Assembly: GCF_900129215.1 (NCBI RefSeq)
Contig: NZ_FQUQ01000008.1
Location: 186,001 to 250,000, forward strand
Length of the DNA: 64,000 nucleotides
Source: Pedobacter caeni
GTDB taxonomy: Bacteria > Bacteroidota > Bacteroidia > Sphingobacteriales > Sphingobacteriaceae
Direction of reading: 5' to 3'
Shown: positions 41,767 through 51,768 of the stretch, in pieces
Numbering within the stretch: the first letter of the stretch is position 1
How the letters are laid out: each line of letters opens with the position of its first letter
The notes under the pieces: model-generated
Databases searched by the model: none
The model's input: only the letters and a program-made list of their open reading frames with translations
What the model was told of the DNA's origin: nothing
Program-made: the position numbers and the translations under genes

Positions 41767-44724
41767 ATGAAGAAGTCCTTCCTTCTGCTTATATTTTTCT
41801 TCAGCCGGATGCTGAATCCCATAAATGCCCAGATTACCAACCAAAAGGCATCAGGAACAGCCATACTGGTCGCTGATCATGCAAGCCATATTGCAGGAAT
41901 TCATAAAGACACCATTACTGTAATCACTGGCAGCACCTACTCTTTTACCGTGGACACCCCGACAGACCAGGGATTGGTTTCCACCAACATCGGGGTAAAA
42001 GGACTGTTCAGGCAAATCAGATCTGCAGATCACTCCCTGCAAAAATATAAAGTAACCAATGGCTCCGGTTTAGAAAAGGAGACAGGAGAGTTGGCTGAAG
42101 GAGATCGTCTTTTTGTATTTTCAGAAGATAGAAAATCCGAAAAGACATATTATATTTCAGTAAAACAGATGGCAATTTCCGGGAAACTCTCACTGTCCAG
42201 ACAAAACATCACCATCAATAGTCCGCAGCAGCTAACCCTGTACTTTACTGCCGGACAACGGAGTCCCGATGCAGCAATAAACATTCAACTTCCGGCAGGC
42301 ATCGAGGTAACAATGGAAAATACAACCGTTGATGTAATTGGCCGCGGAGCGCGAAGACTAAAGGATCTCGGTAGCCAATCTATCGGAAGAACAGGAACAA
42401 ACTATTCTTATTCCAAAGTAGGAAATGTTACAATTGGGGGGAGCCCATCTGCTGGCCAGACATTGGTTTTCAGTCATCTGGATTTACGACCTGCCAATGG
42501 CAGCGACCTTAAAATCACCATTAGCAATGTAAACCTGGCTAAAACCGGCACCTATGTTTTTAAAGCACAATACCGCAGTTTCAAACCCCAATCATTGCAA
42601 AGCCCCGGAACAGGAACTGAAGTCGCAGTTCTTTCTGCAGTTGCTCATATTTCAGATTTCCAAAGACTTCCATACAGAGATTTACATTACAAAGAAGGTC
42701 CCGAAACCTACACTCAACTGAATTTCAAATGGAGTGGCCCTGTTAAAGCCAGCAAAATACAGGTCCTTCAGTCAACAGACGAAGGGAAAATCTGGAAAAT
42801 TATTCCGGCAAGACTAAGCTTAAAAAGCACCACCGCTGTTATCTCAGGATTAATCCCAAATCAACAATATCGTTTTAAGCTACAAGTTACTGATGGCAGC
42901 ACCCGGAACTTTTCAAATGAGGTTAAGTTTTATACTGGAAAAATCGATGTTAAGGAATTTGGAATTAAGAGTAATGAACAGGAAGACCACACTGAACTCA
43001 TCAACCTGGCCATAGATTCGCTGAGCAAAAATGGTGGTGGAACACTTTTGTTTAGTCCGGGGACCTATCGGGTGAGGACAGTACATTTGAAAAGTAATGT
43101 ATACTTGTATGTAGCTAAAGATGCCGTCATCAAGGCAATCAAAGGGACAGATGCCCCCGAAGCTACCTGGTTCAGTGATAAAAAGTACAGATCCGGCCTT
43201 TCACCTACTGATCCTGGTCCATATGAAGATCCGGAAAACTACCTGACCAAACAGGATGTAGGCCATCATTATTTTAGGAATTCGATGTTTTTCGGAGAGC
43301 GGCTGGACAATGTAAAAATCATAGGCCGGGGCTTGATCACAGGAGATGGAAACCTCGCAACAAGCGATAAAGTGATGAACAACCCCCCTGAGCAACGCGG
43401 AGATAAGATGTTTACGTTTAAACTTTGCAGCAATCTGGAAATTGGCGGCCTCCATACTTCAGACGATCTTTGGTACGACCCCGATAAAGACGAGCCCTAT
43501 TATCTGGCAAAAAATGGGACTAAACGCTTTGATTCCGAAAATATGCTCAAAATTGAACGGGCAGGCCATTTTGTCTTATTGGCCACAGGAACGGACTCCA
43601 TCAATGTTCATGACACCTATTTTGGAAAGAATCAGGTTTCTAATGCCCGGGACATATACGATTTTATGGGATGTAACGAGGTAAAGGTGACCAACATTTA
43701 CTCAAAGGTAAGTTCTGATGATATTGTAAAGCCCGGTTCTGATTGTTCCCTCGGCTTTACCAGACCAGCGAAGAATTACAGGGTGAGAAACATCATTGGG
43801 GATACCAATTGCAACCTCTTTCAGATTGGTTCCGAAACTGCGGATGACATCACAAACATATGTATAGATAATATCTATATTCTTGGCGCAAATAAAGCAG
43901 GATTCTCTATATCAACCAATGATGGGGCACTGATCAGGGATATTCACCTCAATTGCGGCCATACCGGAAAGATCCATTCCCGTTCAAAGATGTTCCGGAC
44001 TACTGCTCCTTTCTTTATTTCTATCTCTAACCGGGGAAGAATTCTGGGTGCCGATGTGGGAAAATATGCCTTCCTGGAAAACGGAAAAAGAAGAGAAGAA
44101 TTATTGGTAAAAAATGTAAACATAGGACGGGTAGAAAACATCATTATTCAGGGAATTGACATTTGTGAAGTTTACAATGGCAGTTCATATAATGGAAATC
44201 GCTGGAAAGCCTATGACGGCACACAAAAAAGATCAACGTCCATTATTGCCGGTTACCAACTCCCCTCTTCTGCCGCTGTTGAGGGAGGACTCGACTTTCG
44301 CTTGCCCAATGGTTTGCATACCGGGCATATAAAAAATGTGGTATTTAAAGATGTTCACTTTCTTGATAAAGGAGGCAATCCGCTTTCAGATTCGGAGCAG
44401 ACCCCGCCGGAACTGGGCGTTGGACAATACAATGTTTCCAACCTGAAGACGATCCCGGCCTATGGCCTTTGGACCCGGCATGCAAAGGACCTGACGCTGG
44501 AAAACAGCAGTTTCAATTTCGAGCAGAAAGATGACAGGCCAGCCATATTCCTGGAAGATGTTGAAGGTGCCCGTTTGAAGGATATAAAAATGTTGAAATC
44601 AAGCGTGCAACCACAGGCCATCATCATCAGGAACGCCAAAGACATCCATCTGAATGAGGTCATCTATTATCAGGGAAAATGGGGAAATACACCCACTAAA
44701 ATGCCCTCCGCTGGAAAAAAATGA
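41767..44724 (+). CDS. GH28-like pectin-fold glycoside hydrolase with N-terminal beta domains
   Basis: A 985-residue secreted enzyme. After a signal peptide (residues 1-21, ending NAQ) there are about 270 residues of beta-rich domains without a name I can assign, then a fibronectin III-like domain (TQLNFKWSGPVKASKIQVL to NQQYRFKLQVTDGSTRNFSNEVKFYTG). The catalytic part begins with VKEFGIKSNEQEDHTELINLAID and GGGTLLFSPGTYRV, typical for polygalacturonase-like right-handed beta-helices. The acidic motif SSDDIVKPGSD resembles the catalytic Asp pair of GH28, with NARDIYDFMGCNEVKVTNIY before it and NLFQIGSETADDI after it. The substrate is probably a plant or bacterial uronide or rhamnoside polymer. 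It is a single gene, with no SusC/D pair beside it. Confidence 0.78.
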   Translation: MKKSFLLLIFFFSRMLNPINAQITNQKASGTAILVADHASHIAGIHKDTITVITGSTYSFTVDTPTDQGLVSTNIGVKGLFRQIRSADHSLQKYKVTNGSGLEKETGELAEGDRLFVFSEDRKSEKTYYISVKQMAISGKLSLSRQNITINSPQQLTLYFTAGQRSPDAAINIQLPAGIEVTMENTTVDVIGRGARRLKDLGSQSIGRTGTNYSYSKVGNVTIGGSPSAGQTLVFSHLDLRPANGSDLKITISNVNLAKTGTYVFKAQYRSFKPQSLQSPGTGTEVAVLSAVAHISDFQRLPYRDLHYKEGPETYTQLNFKWSGPVKASKIQVLQSTDEGKIWKIIPARLSLKSTTAVISGLIPNQQYRFKLQVTDGSTRNFSNEVKFYTGKIDVKEFGIKSNEQEDHTELINLAIDSLSKNGGGTLLFSPGTYRVRTVHLKSNVYLYVAKDAVIKAIKGTDAPEATWFSDKKYRSGLSPTDPGPYEDPENYLTKQDVGHHYFRNSMFFGERLDNVKIIGRGLITGDGNLATSDKVMNNPPEQRGDKMFTFKLCSNLEIGGLHTSDDLWYDPDKDEPYYLAKNGTKRFDSENMLKIERAGHFVLLATGTDSINVHDTYFGKNQVSNARDIYDFMGCNEVKVTNIYSKVSSDDIVKPGSDCSLGFTRPAKNYRVRNIIGDTNCNLFQIGSETADDITNICIDNIYILGANKAGFSISTNDGALIRDIHLNCGHTGKIHSRSKMFRTTAPFFISISNRGRILGADVGKYAFLENGKRREELLVKNVNIGRVENIIIQGIDICEVYNGSSYNGNRWKAYDGTQKRSTSIIAGYQLPSSAAVEGGLDFRLPNGLHTGHIKNVVFKDVHFLDKGGNPLSDSEQTPPELGVGQYNVSNLKTIPAYGLWTRHAKDLTLENSSFNFEQKDDRPAIFLEDVEGARLKDIKMLKSSVQPQAIIIRNAKDIHLNEVIYYQGKWGNTPTKMPSAGKK

Positions 44725-44832
44725 AGGCAGGTGCAGGATGACCATTGATTTATCAGCGTTATTGAAATCGTGATTTTTTTTTATCTAAGTTTGCAGGATA
44801 GAAATCAATAAACTTAGATCATCCCAGCCGTC

Positions 44833-46062
44833 ATGAAATTATCAGCAAAAAAAGCTGTCTTTTACCTTACCTCAGTTCTTTTTTTGTATAGTCTGGCCTC
44901 CTGTCGGGAAAAACAAACCGATCCAAAGGTTGCGATAGAAAAAAATTATAGCCTCTATATTTTAGGTAAAGACGCAAAGGAGTACATTTTAGAGTGCAAT
45001 ACACTTGACAGTGGGATCGCATACCCGGAGAAGGCCGGGGTATTGCTCAATGGGCAGGAGTTCGACCGTGACCTTATCGTCTCACATGGCTATTATTATA
45101 AATTAAACAGGAAAAGAGCCGCGTTTGTAAAATATAAAACGGCAGGGCCTGAAATGGAGGAGGTTGCATCCGCAGCTTTAGAAAACTTTTCGATCGACAA
45201 TTACTATTGGTTAAACCAGGATACTGTTCTGCTCATCGGCCCGAATACGACTGACTTTAGCCAGGTAAAATATGTAATTGTAAAAACCGACGACATGAAA
45301 GTCCTCACCGTGGGTGGACTGGCTATCCCAGCCCCTTCCGGAAAATACACCTCTGTTTCTACCGGATTTGTGGAATTGAAAAATAAACAACTTTTTATAG
45401 GTTATACTTATCATCAACGATTAACATCTTACGATTATACCACCAGCGACACCACTTATCTTGCCCTATTCAACTATCCTCAAATGACTAAAGTAAGGAT
45501 AGATAAAGATATCCGGTCCACTTATCCCGGGGGAACAAACATGGTGCAGCCGTATTCGTTTAATGATGAAAAGGGCAATTACTACTTTATGAGCTGTCCG
45601 GGAATTGCATTGGGAAACCGTGCGGACCGGCCGACAGGAATATTTCGGATCAATGCCGGAGAAGATGCTTTGGATAAAGACTACTTTTTCAACATTTCAG
45701 GTTCGGTGATCAACAACCATGCTTATGGCATATGGTACCTTGGAGGAAATCAAGCCATCATCCGGACAGAAAGAAAAGACCTGTTTAAAGGACTGAGTGA
45801 CCATTACAGCACGGCCCATTTTGAGTTTTATTTGTTGGATTTACCTTCCGGAAAGGTCCTGAAAAAATTGGAGCTTCCATTGGATAAAGGAACAAGAAGA
45901 GCTTGTATAATCGTGAAGGGAGACATCGCTTATATTGCTGTGAACTCGACCAAAGAGGGCAACTATATCTGGCTGTACGACATCAAAACAGGTCTTTTAA
46001 AGAAAGGATTACAACTTACAGGTGACACCGATTTTATCCTGAGAATTGATGCCTTAAAATAA
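44833..46062 (+). CDS. DUF4374-type lipoprotein
   Basis: A 409-residue lipoprotein. The signal sequence ends in a lipobox, LYSLASC (Cys at about residue 24). The mature part has the repeated beta-blade pattern of DUF4374 proteins: NYYWLNQDTVLLIGPN, YVIVKTDDMKVLTVGGLAI, STGFVELKNKQLFIGYTYH, TYLALFNYPQMTKVRIDKDIRSTYPGG, GIFRINAGEDALDKDYFFNISG. DUF4374 genes usually lie next to a TonB-dependent receptor, as here, where the receptor gene is convergent 51 bases away. Its exact role is not known; a surface or periplasmic ligand-handling partner of the receptor is likely. Confidence 0.78.
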   Translation: MKLSAKKAVFYLTSVLFLYSLASCREKQTDPKVAIEKNYSLYILGKDAKEYILECNTLDSGIAYPEKAGVLLNGQEFDRDLIVSHGYYYKLNRKRAAFVKYKTAGPEMEEVASAALENFSIDNYYWLNQDTVLLIGPNTTDFSQVKYVIVKTDDMKVLTVGGLAIPAPSGKYTSVSTGFVELKNKQLFIGYTYHQRLTSYDYTTSDTTYLALFNYPQMTKVRIDKDIRSTYPGGTNMVQPYSFNDEKGNYYFMSCPGIALGNRADRPTGIFRINAGEDALDKDYFFNISGSVINNHAYGIWYLGGNQAIIRTERKDLFKGLSDHYSTAHFEFYLLDLPSGKVLKKLELPLDKGTRRACIIVKGDIAYIAVNSTKEGNYIWLYDIKTGLLKKGLQLTGDTDFILRIDALK

Positions 46063-46094
46063 CAATCGCCTGAAGAAGATACTCCAGACGATTG
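46063..46094. terminator. hairpin between convergent genes
   Basis: CAATCG-C-CTG pairs with CAG-A-CGATTG around a loop, directly after the lipoprotein stop codon and 20 bases from the receptor stop codon. It lacks a good T run on either side, so it is a weak or non-canonical terminator. Confidence 0.45.
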
Positions 46095-46113
46095 CTTAAT
46101 TCATGATCCGGAT

Positions 46114-48768
46114 TTAGAAATCAAATGCCGCAGAGAGTTTAGCAAACCGGCCTAAAATAGGTCTGGCATAATAAATCGCCCCCGGGGCAGTAGTTACCCT
46201 TGGATTTCCTTCTGTAAGGCCTATTGTATTCGTTAAATTTGAAGCATCCAATGCGAAACGCATCCGTTTAACTTTCAACGATACACCCGCATTCAGCACA
46301 TCAAATGAAGGCAACGCAAATACATTTTCATTATCGGAATATTTCTTCCCAAAATGGTTTACTTCCGCATAGATGGCAAGATTTTTTGTCAGGTTATATG
46401 CCGGACGAATGGTTCCATAAAAAGCTGGAATCCTACGCACCCTATTCCCATTGTTATCGACTCCTTCTCCCGAGAAGTCGGTGAATTTAGGATCTTGTAA
46501 AGTTGCATTTATGGTTAAACTAAAATCTCCTGCGGTGAATTGCCCTTCCAGCTCCATTCCATAGTTACGGGCCTTTGCAAATTTATTTTCAGATTTCCCG
46601 TTTAGCAGTACATCTGTGAAAGCCAGGTTGGCCAGGTCCATATAAAAAGCATTTGCAAACAGTGCGAACTGCTTCGCCTGGTATTTATATCCCAGTTCAA
46701 ACTGATTGATCACCGTTGGTTTCAATTGATCTAATTTATCCGCATTCTCAAAATAAGCCTCCTCAATTGGAGAACGGAACCCATTGCTATAGCGGAAATA
46801 AGTAGCCATATCATCTGCAAACTTATAATTTGCAGCAGCACTCCCCGACAACCTGTTCACATCATACTTCCAGTATTGATAAGCACCTTGCAAAACCTTC
46901 ATAGAGTTATCAGCCGTAGTCCCTGCGAAATCATTGTTAAAGGCCGTATTGTTGTCCAGATTCTGGAAGCCATCTCTGGAGTTGACCTTGTATCCGGTAT
47001 AACGGTCCATATCATAGCGCAAACCAATATCAAAGGTCAATTGTTCCGTTGCTTTAATTTCGGCATTTCCAAAAACGGCATTTAAGTTGCCTTTTGTTTG
47101 TGCCTGTCTCGTTAACCAGGAAATATCAGTCACCCCATTATAGGTTCTTGAACGGTTCGGCCCACCAACAGGAACAGATTTATCAACCAGATTTAAAAGC
47201 TGAGGATTGTCGGAGACCGACACCAGAATATTACTCCAGTTCCATTGCTGATCAGAAGTCCAGTTGGAATAATAATAACCCAGCGACAAAGCTACTTTAT
47301 CATTTTTATAATCAAACCTCAGGTTGTTGGCGAAGTTTTTCATTTGTTTGTCAATTGCCCAGTAACCAACTTTAGCAACCAGTGCAGGATCCACTACCGC
47401 ACCAGTGTTGACATTGGTGTATTCCGGATTTAACACAGGGTATGCAATGTCATTATTTGCCTTATATTTTGCCGCAAAATCAGCCGCTGATTGTGGCTCT
47501 GCTCCTGGAAATATCGCCGTATATTCCAAATTGATTTTAGTATATCTGGTATTGTTACTTAAGGTAAAACCACCTCCTAAATCAGTTTTAAACTCCGCAC
47601 CCAATGCATCTACGATAGGATGAACCCCATCTTCCAGGTTTCTTCTAAAAGTTCCACCTCCGTATTGAGGAACATCCAGCTGACTAAAATTTCTGGAGGT
47701 CAATGTTCCTGTATTGGGATTAAAGCCATCAATTCCTTTAGGATTGTTCTTATCGGTGAGGGGGATAGGCAATAAGAACAAATTCCTGTCATTGAGTTTT
47801 TTGTAAGACAGTTTGATAAAGCCCTTATCCAGGATGTATTTTAAGTTCATCTTTACCTGTCCGCCATCATTCCCTTTAAATCCCGGGTTGCGGACTCCGT
47901 TTTCGGTTCTGTAAAAACCTCCAATATTGTAAAACAATTTATCGGGAATCAAAGCACCTCCGACATTAAGGTCTGTCCTGAACAGGCCGGAAGTTCCGGT
48001 GGTCATTTTAGCTGTTCCGGAGAAATCATTACTTCCTGTTTTAGTAATAAAATTGATGATCCCTCCTGGGGCATTGGTGGCAAAAATAGAACCGGAACCA
48101 CCTCTTAATGCTTCCATTCTAGAAATTGTTTCATCTATACGCAGCCAGCCATCTGCATTTGCAAATTGCAATGCTCCATCTTCAAAAACAGGCATCCCAT
48201 CTTCCTGAATCTGCACATATTCATAAGCTCCTGCAGATGGAATACCTCTCGAAAAAAGGTTATTTCCCACTTCACCACCAGAAGTTTCTACGACAAAACC
48301 TGGTACATGTTTTAATAAATCGGCCGCACTGGAAGGCGCCAGCTGCTGAATGGTTTTGCTATTAAAGCTGGTAATGGCCACGCTGGACTCTATTTTCTTT
48401 AGTGGATTAACCGAACCGGTTACCACGACTGCATTTAGCTCCATCAAATCCTCCAAAAGCGTGATTTTTAATGCTCCTGAAGTAGAAACCGGTTGCTCAA
48501 CAGGCTTAAAACCGATGGCACTGATGATCAGAATTTTTGCATCCGGAGTCAGATTTAAGGCAAATTTACCGTCCCTATCTGTAGAGGTTCCGGTTTTAGT
48601 TCCTTTGATCACCACAGTCGCCCCTACAATTGGCTGATCACTTTTATCAACCACTATGCCTGTCACAGTTTCTATAGATTTATGGTGTTTTAGTGGTTCT
48701 TTACTATAGGCGGTTTCTATGCTGCCAAGCAGACAGCAGGCCACAATTAATAATAGCTGTTTTTTCAT
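46114..48768 (-). CDS. TonB-dependent outer-membrane receptor
   Basis: An 884-residue receptor. Signal peptide 1-22; a carboxypeptidase-regulatory-like domain (VTGIVVDKSDQPIVGATVVIKG, about 38-115); a plug domain (about 120-235: SSVAITSFNSKTIQQLAPSSAADLLKHVPG, GGSGSIFATNAPGGIINFITKTGS); then a 22-strand barrel ending in LSAAFDF. The plug is of the FecA/siderophore-like type and not the SusC type, and no SusD gene is present. It is the last gene of a minus-strand group with trehalase (57 bases upstream) and an MFS transporter, which hints that it imports trehalose or a trehalose-containing compound; the adjacent DUF4374 gene fits a receptor accessory role. Confidence 0.92.
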   Translation of the reverse strand: MKKQLLLIVACCLLGSIETAYSKEPLKHHKSIETVTGIVVDKSDQPIVGATVVIKGTKTGTSTDRDGKFALNLTPDAKILIISAIGFKPVEQPVSTSGALKITLLEDLMELNAVVVTGSVNPLKKIESSVAITSFNSKTIQQLAPSSAADLLKHVPGFVVETSGGEVGNNLFSRGIPSAGAYEYVQIQEDGMPVFEDGALQFANADGWLRIDETISRMEALRGGSGSIFATNAPGGIINFITKTGSNDFSGTAKMTTGTSGLFRTDLNVGGALIPDKLFYNIGGFYRTENGVRNPGFKGNDGGQVKMNLKYILDKGFIKLSYKKLNDRNLFLLPIPLTDKNNPKGIDGFNPNTGTLTSRNFSQLDVPQYGGGTFRRNLEDGVHPIVDALGAEFKTDLGGGFTLSNNTRYTKINLEYTAIFPGAEPQSAADFAAKYKANNDIAYPVLNPEYTNVNTGAVVDPALVAKVGYWAIDKQMKNFANNLRFDYKNDKVALSLGYYYSNWTSDQQWNWSNILVSVSDNPQLLNLVDKSVPVGGPNRSRTYNGVTDISWLTRQAQTKGNLNAVFGNAEIKATEQLTFDIGLRYDMDRYTGYKVNSRDGFQNLDNNTAFNNDFAGTTADNSMKVLQGAYQYWKYDVNRLSGSAAANYKFADDMATYFRYSNGFRSPIEEAYFENADKLDQLKPTVINQFELGYKYQAKQFALFANAFYMDLANLAFTDVLLNGKSENKFAKARNYGMELEGQFTAGDFSLTINATLQDPKFTDFSGEGVDNNGNRVRRIPAFYGTIRPAYNLTKNLAIYAEVNHFGKKYSDNENVFALPSFDVLNAGVSLKVKRMRFALDASNLTNTIGLTEGNPRVTTAPGAIYYARPILGRFAKLSAAFDF

Positions 48769-48824
48769 AATTTGGTTATTTAATGGTTAGGTTTTAGACT
48801 CGTTTAGTACCGTATGATTAATTT

Positions 48825-50318
48825 TTATTCCTTCATTTTCATTTTTAAGTATACGCCGTTCGTCCAGCCAAAGCCATTCTGATTGGGGTATTCTCCCCCA
48901 CCCGCAGCCAGGGATGTATCCACAACATTGTATTTTTCCATCATCTTTCCGGTGGTTTTGAACACCCGCTCTACGGTAGCGATCCAATTCCCCGCAATAC
49001 CAGCAGCAAGTGCCTCTGCACCATAATTCAACGCAGCTTTATAACCGATCCATTGCAAAGGAGCCCATCCATTTGGCGCATCCCATTGTTGGCCCGTGGT
49101 ATTTGGCGTCGTCAGCAAACCACCTTCTTTGAGAAAAGTGTTTTGCAGATGAGCAATTACTTTTGCCGCCTCAGCGTCATTTGCAAGACCAAAAAACAAA
49201 GGGAAAGCCATGGCTATGGACCATGCTTCAGAAGAAATATTCTGTTTGAAATCATAATCAAAATACCCTCCCTGATCATCATTCCACAGGTATTTTCTAA
49301 TTGCAGAATTGCGTTCTTCTGCCTTTTTCTCATAATACCCGGCTTCAGTTTCATTGCCGGCTAACTTTGCAGCCTTTCCGAGTGTAGCTTCAAGGTGCCA
49401 AAGCAGGCTGTTCAGGTCGGCAGGGATTAAATCAGTTGTTTTTATCGTTCCGATATCCTGACCATCGGCAAACCACCTTCCGGAGAAATCCCATCCTGAG
49501 GCACATGCTGCCCTGATGTTCCTGTACAGCTCTTTTTTATCTGTAGTTGCATGATTGAAAATCTCCAGATCCTCATAATATCCTTCAGGACGAGGTGTAT
49601 TTTCTTTGTCCCAGAACCTGTTTAATATGGCTCCATCAGGCAACTTCACACTGTGTTCATAAGCCGGTTCAGATGCACTTAATTTTTCCACTCCGTTCAT
49701 CCAGAAGGCATATTCGGATTTTAACTGAGGCAGGTATTTCAAATAGCAGGCATCTCCCTTTTCTTCTGCAAGCAATTCTACCATCAGGGAAAAGAAAGGA
49801 GGTTGCGAGCGACTAAGGAAATAGGTCCTGTTGCCATTTGGAATAAAGCCAAACTCTGAAATCAGGTAGGCAAAATTATCCACCATGTTTTCGATCAGGT
49901 CAATTCTTCCTGACACTTGTAAGCCCAGCATCGTAAAATAACTATCCCAATAAAAGAACTCCCTGAAACGACCACCAGGAACCACAAATCGCTGAGGAAG
50001 CTGGATTAAAGAGCTGAATTCATTCTCTGTTTTTCTGGTGAGTTTATCCCATAAAAGTTCGATATGGGCTACTGGATTTGTTGCCTGTGTTCCGGTTTCT
50101 GACTCCTCATTATTGGGTAATACAAAGTATGTTTTTACAAAACCGAGCAAATCAAAACCAGGGTTATGCTGTTGAATGCGGTAATTTTTCAGGATTTCGG
50201 GCGCAGAAAACCTGGGTTTGCAATCTGGAAAAACCTTCTGATCGGCAAAGATCCGTTGCGTTTGAACATCAGAAAACAATTCTTGTAAATCTTCAATATA
50301 GAATAAGGGACTTGACAT
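48825..50318 (-). CDS. treF: alpha,alpha-trehalase (GH37), cytoplasmic type
   Basis: A 497-residue glycoside hydrolase that splits trehalose into two glucose. Both trehalase signatures are present: PGGRFREFFYWDSYF (about 112-126) and QWDAPNGWAPLQW (about 411-423), with DSYFTMLGL and the catalytic-region phrase SGWDFSGRWF between them. There is no signal peptide, so it acts in the cytoplasm, as TreF does. It starts 24 bases after the MFS gene and lies before the TonB receptor gene, so uptake across the outer and inner membranes and hydrolysis would be encoded together. Confidence 0.95.
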   Translation of the reverse strand: MSSPLFYIEDLQELFSDVQTQRIFADQKVFPDCKPRFSAPEILKNYRIQQHNPGFDLLGFVKTYFVLPNNEESETGTQATNPVAHIELLWDKLTRKTENEFSSLIQLPQRFVVPGGRFREFFYWDSYFTMLGLQVSGRIDLIENMVDNFAYLISEFGFIPNGNRTYFLSRSQPPFFSLMVELLAEEKGDACYLKYLPQLKSEYAFWMNGVEKLSASEPAYEHSVKLPDGAILNRFWDKENTPRPEGYYEDLEIFNHATTDKKELYRNIRAACASGWDFSGRWFADGQDIGTIKTTDLIPADLNSLLWHLEATLGKAAKLAGNETEAGYYEKKAEERNSAIRKYLWNDDQGGYFDYDFKQNISSEAWSIAMAFPLFFGLANDAEAAKVIAHLQNTFLKEGGLLTTPNTTGQQWDAPNGWAPLQWIGYKAALNYGAEALAAGIAGNWIATVERVFKTTGKMMEKYNVVDTSLAAGGGEYPNQNGFGWTNGVYLKMKMKE

Positions 50319-50342
50319 ATCAGTATGAAATAGGGTAATAAA

Positions 50343-51590
50343 TTAACTTAAGCTGCTTTGAAGGAGGTGTTTTTGCTTCATTTTTTGAAACAGATACAAG
50401 GCCAGCGCCAGGGCAGTTATTGGAATAAGGGAAAAATAAAAGGCAGTCTGACCACCGTAATGCTGGAAAATATAACCCGTGATCAAAGACCCTAATGAGC
50501 CGCCCAATGCCGAAAACACCACAATCAATCCGGACATTGTTCCATGTTGGTTTTTTGGCAGTGCACCCAGGATAACTGAATTAATGGCTGGATATATAGG
50601 TGCAAGAAAGAATCCGATCAAAGGAAAGATATAAGCAGCAAAGGGCACGTCAGCCCATAAACGGATGTCATGTGGGGGTGTATTGGAAGCCAATGGAATT
50701 GCGATCAGCACCAGGCATGCAGAAGCAATCAGGCAAACTGTAAGACAGATATACCAGGAAATTCTTTTCAAAACCACACCGGCAAGGAAACGTCCGATTG
50801 CAGTTGAACTGGCCATAATCCCCGCCATCAGCACACTAATTGAAGAAGGGAGGTGTAAGACTTTGTTATTGAATGTTGGCAACCAGCTCATGATACTTTG
50901 TTCAATCAGGACATACAGGAATGCACAGACCACAAAAGAAACCACCAGCGGCAGCATCAGCAGTCTGAGCATGTCTTTATATGACTGTTTAAATTTAAGC
51001 CCGGCCTCCGGCTTTGCCGCAGATTCGTCAAGGGGAGAAATACTGAGTAAGATCAATGCCAGCACATAAAAGGCCCCTATAAGGTAATAAACTGTGAACC
51101 ATCTCCCTGATCCTGCATCAGCATCGTCAATAAAATAGCTGAAGATGAAATAACCAGATAAGATGCCAATCATGAAAAAGCTCTCTATAAAGCTCATCAG
51201 ACTAATGTGTGCCTTCTCTGTTTTGGTAATTAATCCAATGGTTCCGAATACAGAAATTTTGATCAGGGCGAAGCTGGCTCCCGTAATGGCAAATAACAAC
51301 TTAACTGCGATAAAAGTCTTAACCGAAGGGACAATAAAACAACCTATTGCAACCGCAGCAAGACCAATCTGCATAGATTTCTTATACCCTATCCTGGTGA
51401 TAAATGAAGCAACAATAAACGATACGACGGCAATAGTGATGTCTTTAAAAGCTTCCAGTACAGAAGCGGAAGAAGCCGAAACTCCATAATACCGTTGTGC
51501 CTGCAGGATCACCGTACCCACACTATTCAACATGATACCGAACAGTAAATAGTTGATGAATACCGAGATCTTAATTTTTAAGAATTCCAT
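50343..51590 (-). CDS. major facilitator superfamily transporter
   Basis: A 415-residue inner-membrane carrier with about 12 hydrophobic segments and the short loop RIGYKKSMQIGL after helix 2, typical of the superfamily. The second half shows the symmetric loop KRISWYICLTVCLIA. It resembles FucP-type or TsgA-type sugar and nucleoside carriers more than drug exporters. It is the first gene of the trehalase-receptor group, so a role in trehalose or glucose uptake is likely but inferred. An AraC-type regulator gene is divergent, 178 bases away, and shares its promoter region. Confidence 0.88.
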   Translation of the reverse strand: MEFLKIKISVFINYLLFGIMLNSVGTVILQAQRYYGVSASSASVLEAFKDITIAVVSFIVASFITRIGYKKSMQIGLAAVAIGCFIVPSVKTFIAVKLLFAITGASFALIKISVFGTIGLITKTEKAHISLMSFIESFFMIGILSGYFIFSYFIDDADAGSGRWFTVYYLIGAFYVLALILLSISPLDESAAKPEAGLKFKQSYKDMLRLLMLPLVVSFVVCAFLYVLIEQSIMSWLPTFNNKVLHLPSSISVLMAGIMASSTAIGRFLAGVVLKRISWYICLTVCLIASACLVLIAIPLASNTPPHDIRLWADVPFAAYIFPLIGFFLAPIYPAINSVILGALPKNQHGTMSGLIVVFSALGGSLGSLITGYIFQHYGGQTAFYFSLIPITALALALYLFQKMKQKHLLQSSLS

Positions 51591-51768
51591 TAAACCAGGC
51601 TTTAAAAAGATAAATATATTTGGTTAGTAGTTCCGACCAGCTGCAGGCAACTCATCGGGTATGATAAAATTCTTGTTTTTATAATTGCAATAATTATCCT
51701 TTATTCATTATTTATTGAACTATATTAATATTTAATTAGTCATATTTGATCAACTTACCTTAATAAGG

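Noticed and set aside
46063..46094. Strong bidirectional terminator between the DUF4374 and TonB receptor genes
   Set aside because: The stem is interrupted and there is no T run on either side, so it is listed only as a weak hairpin.
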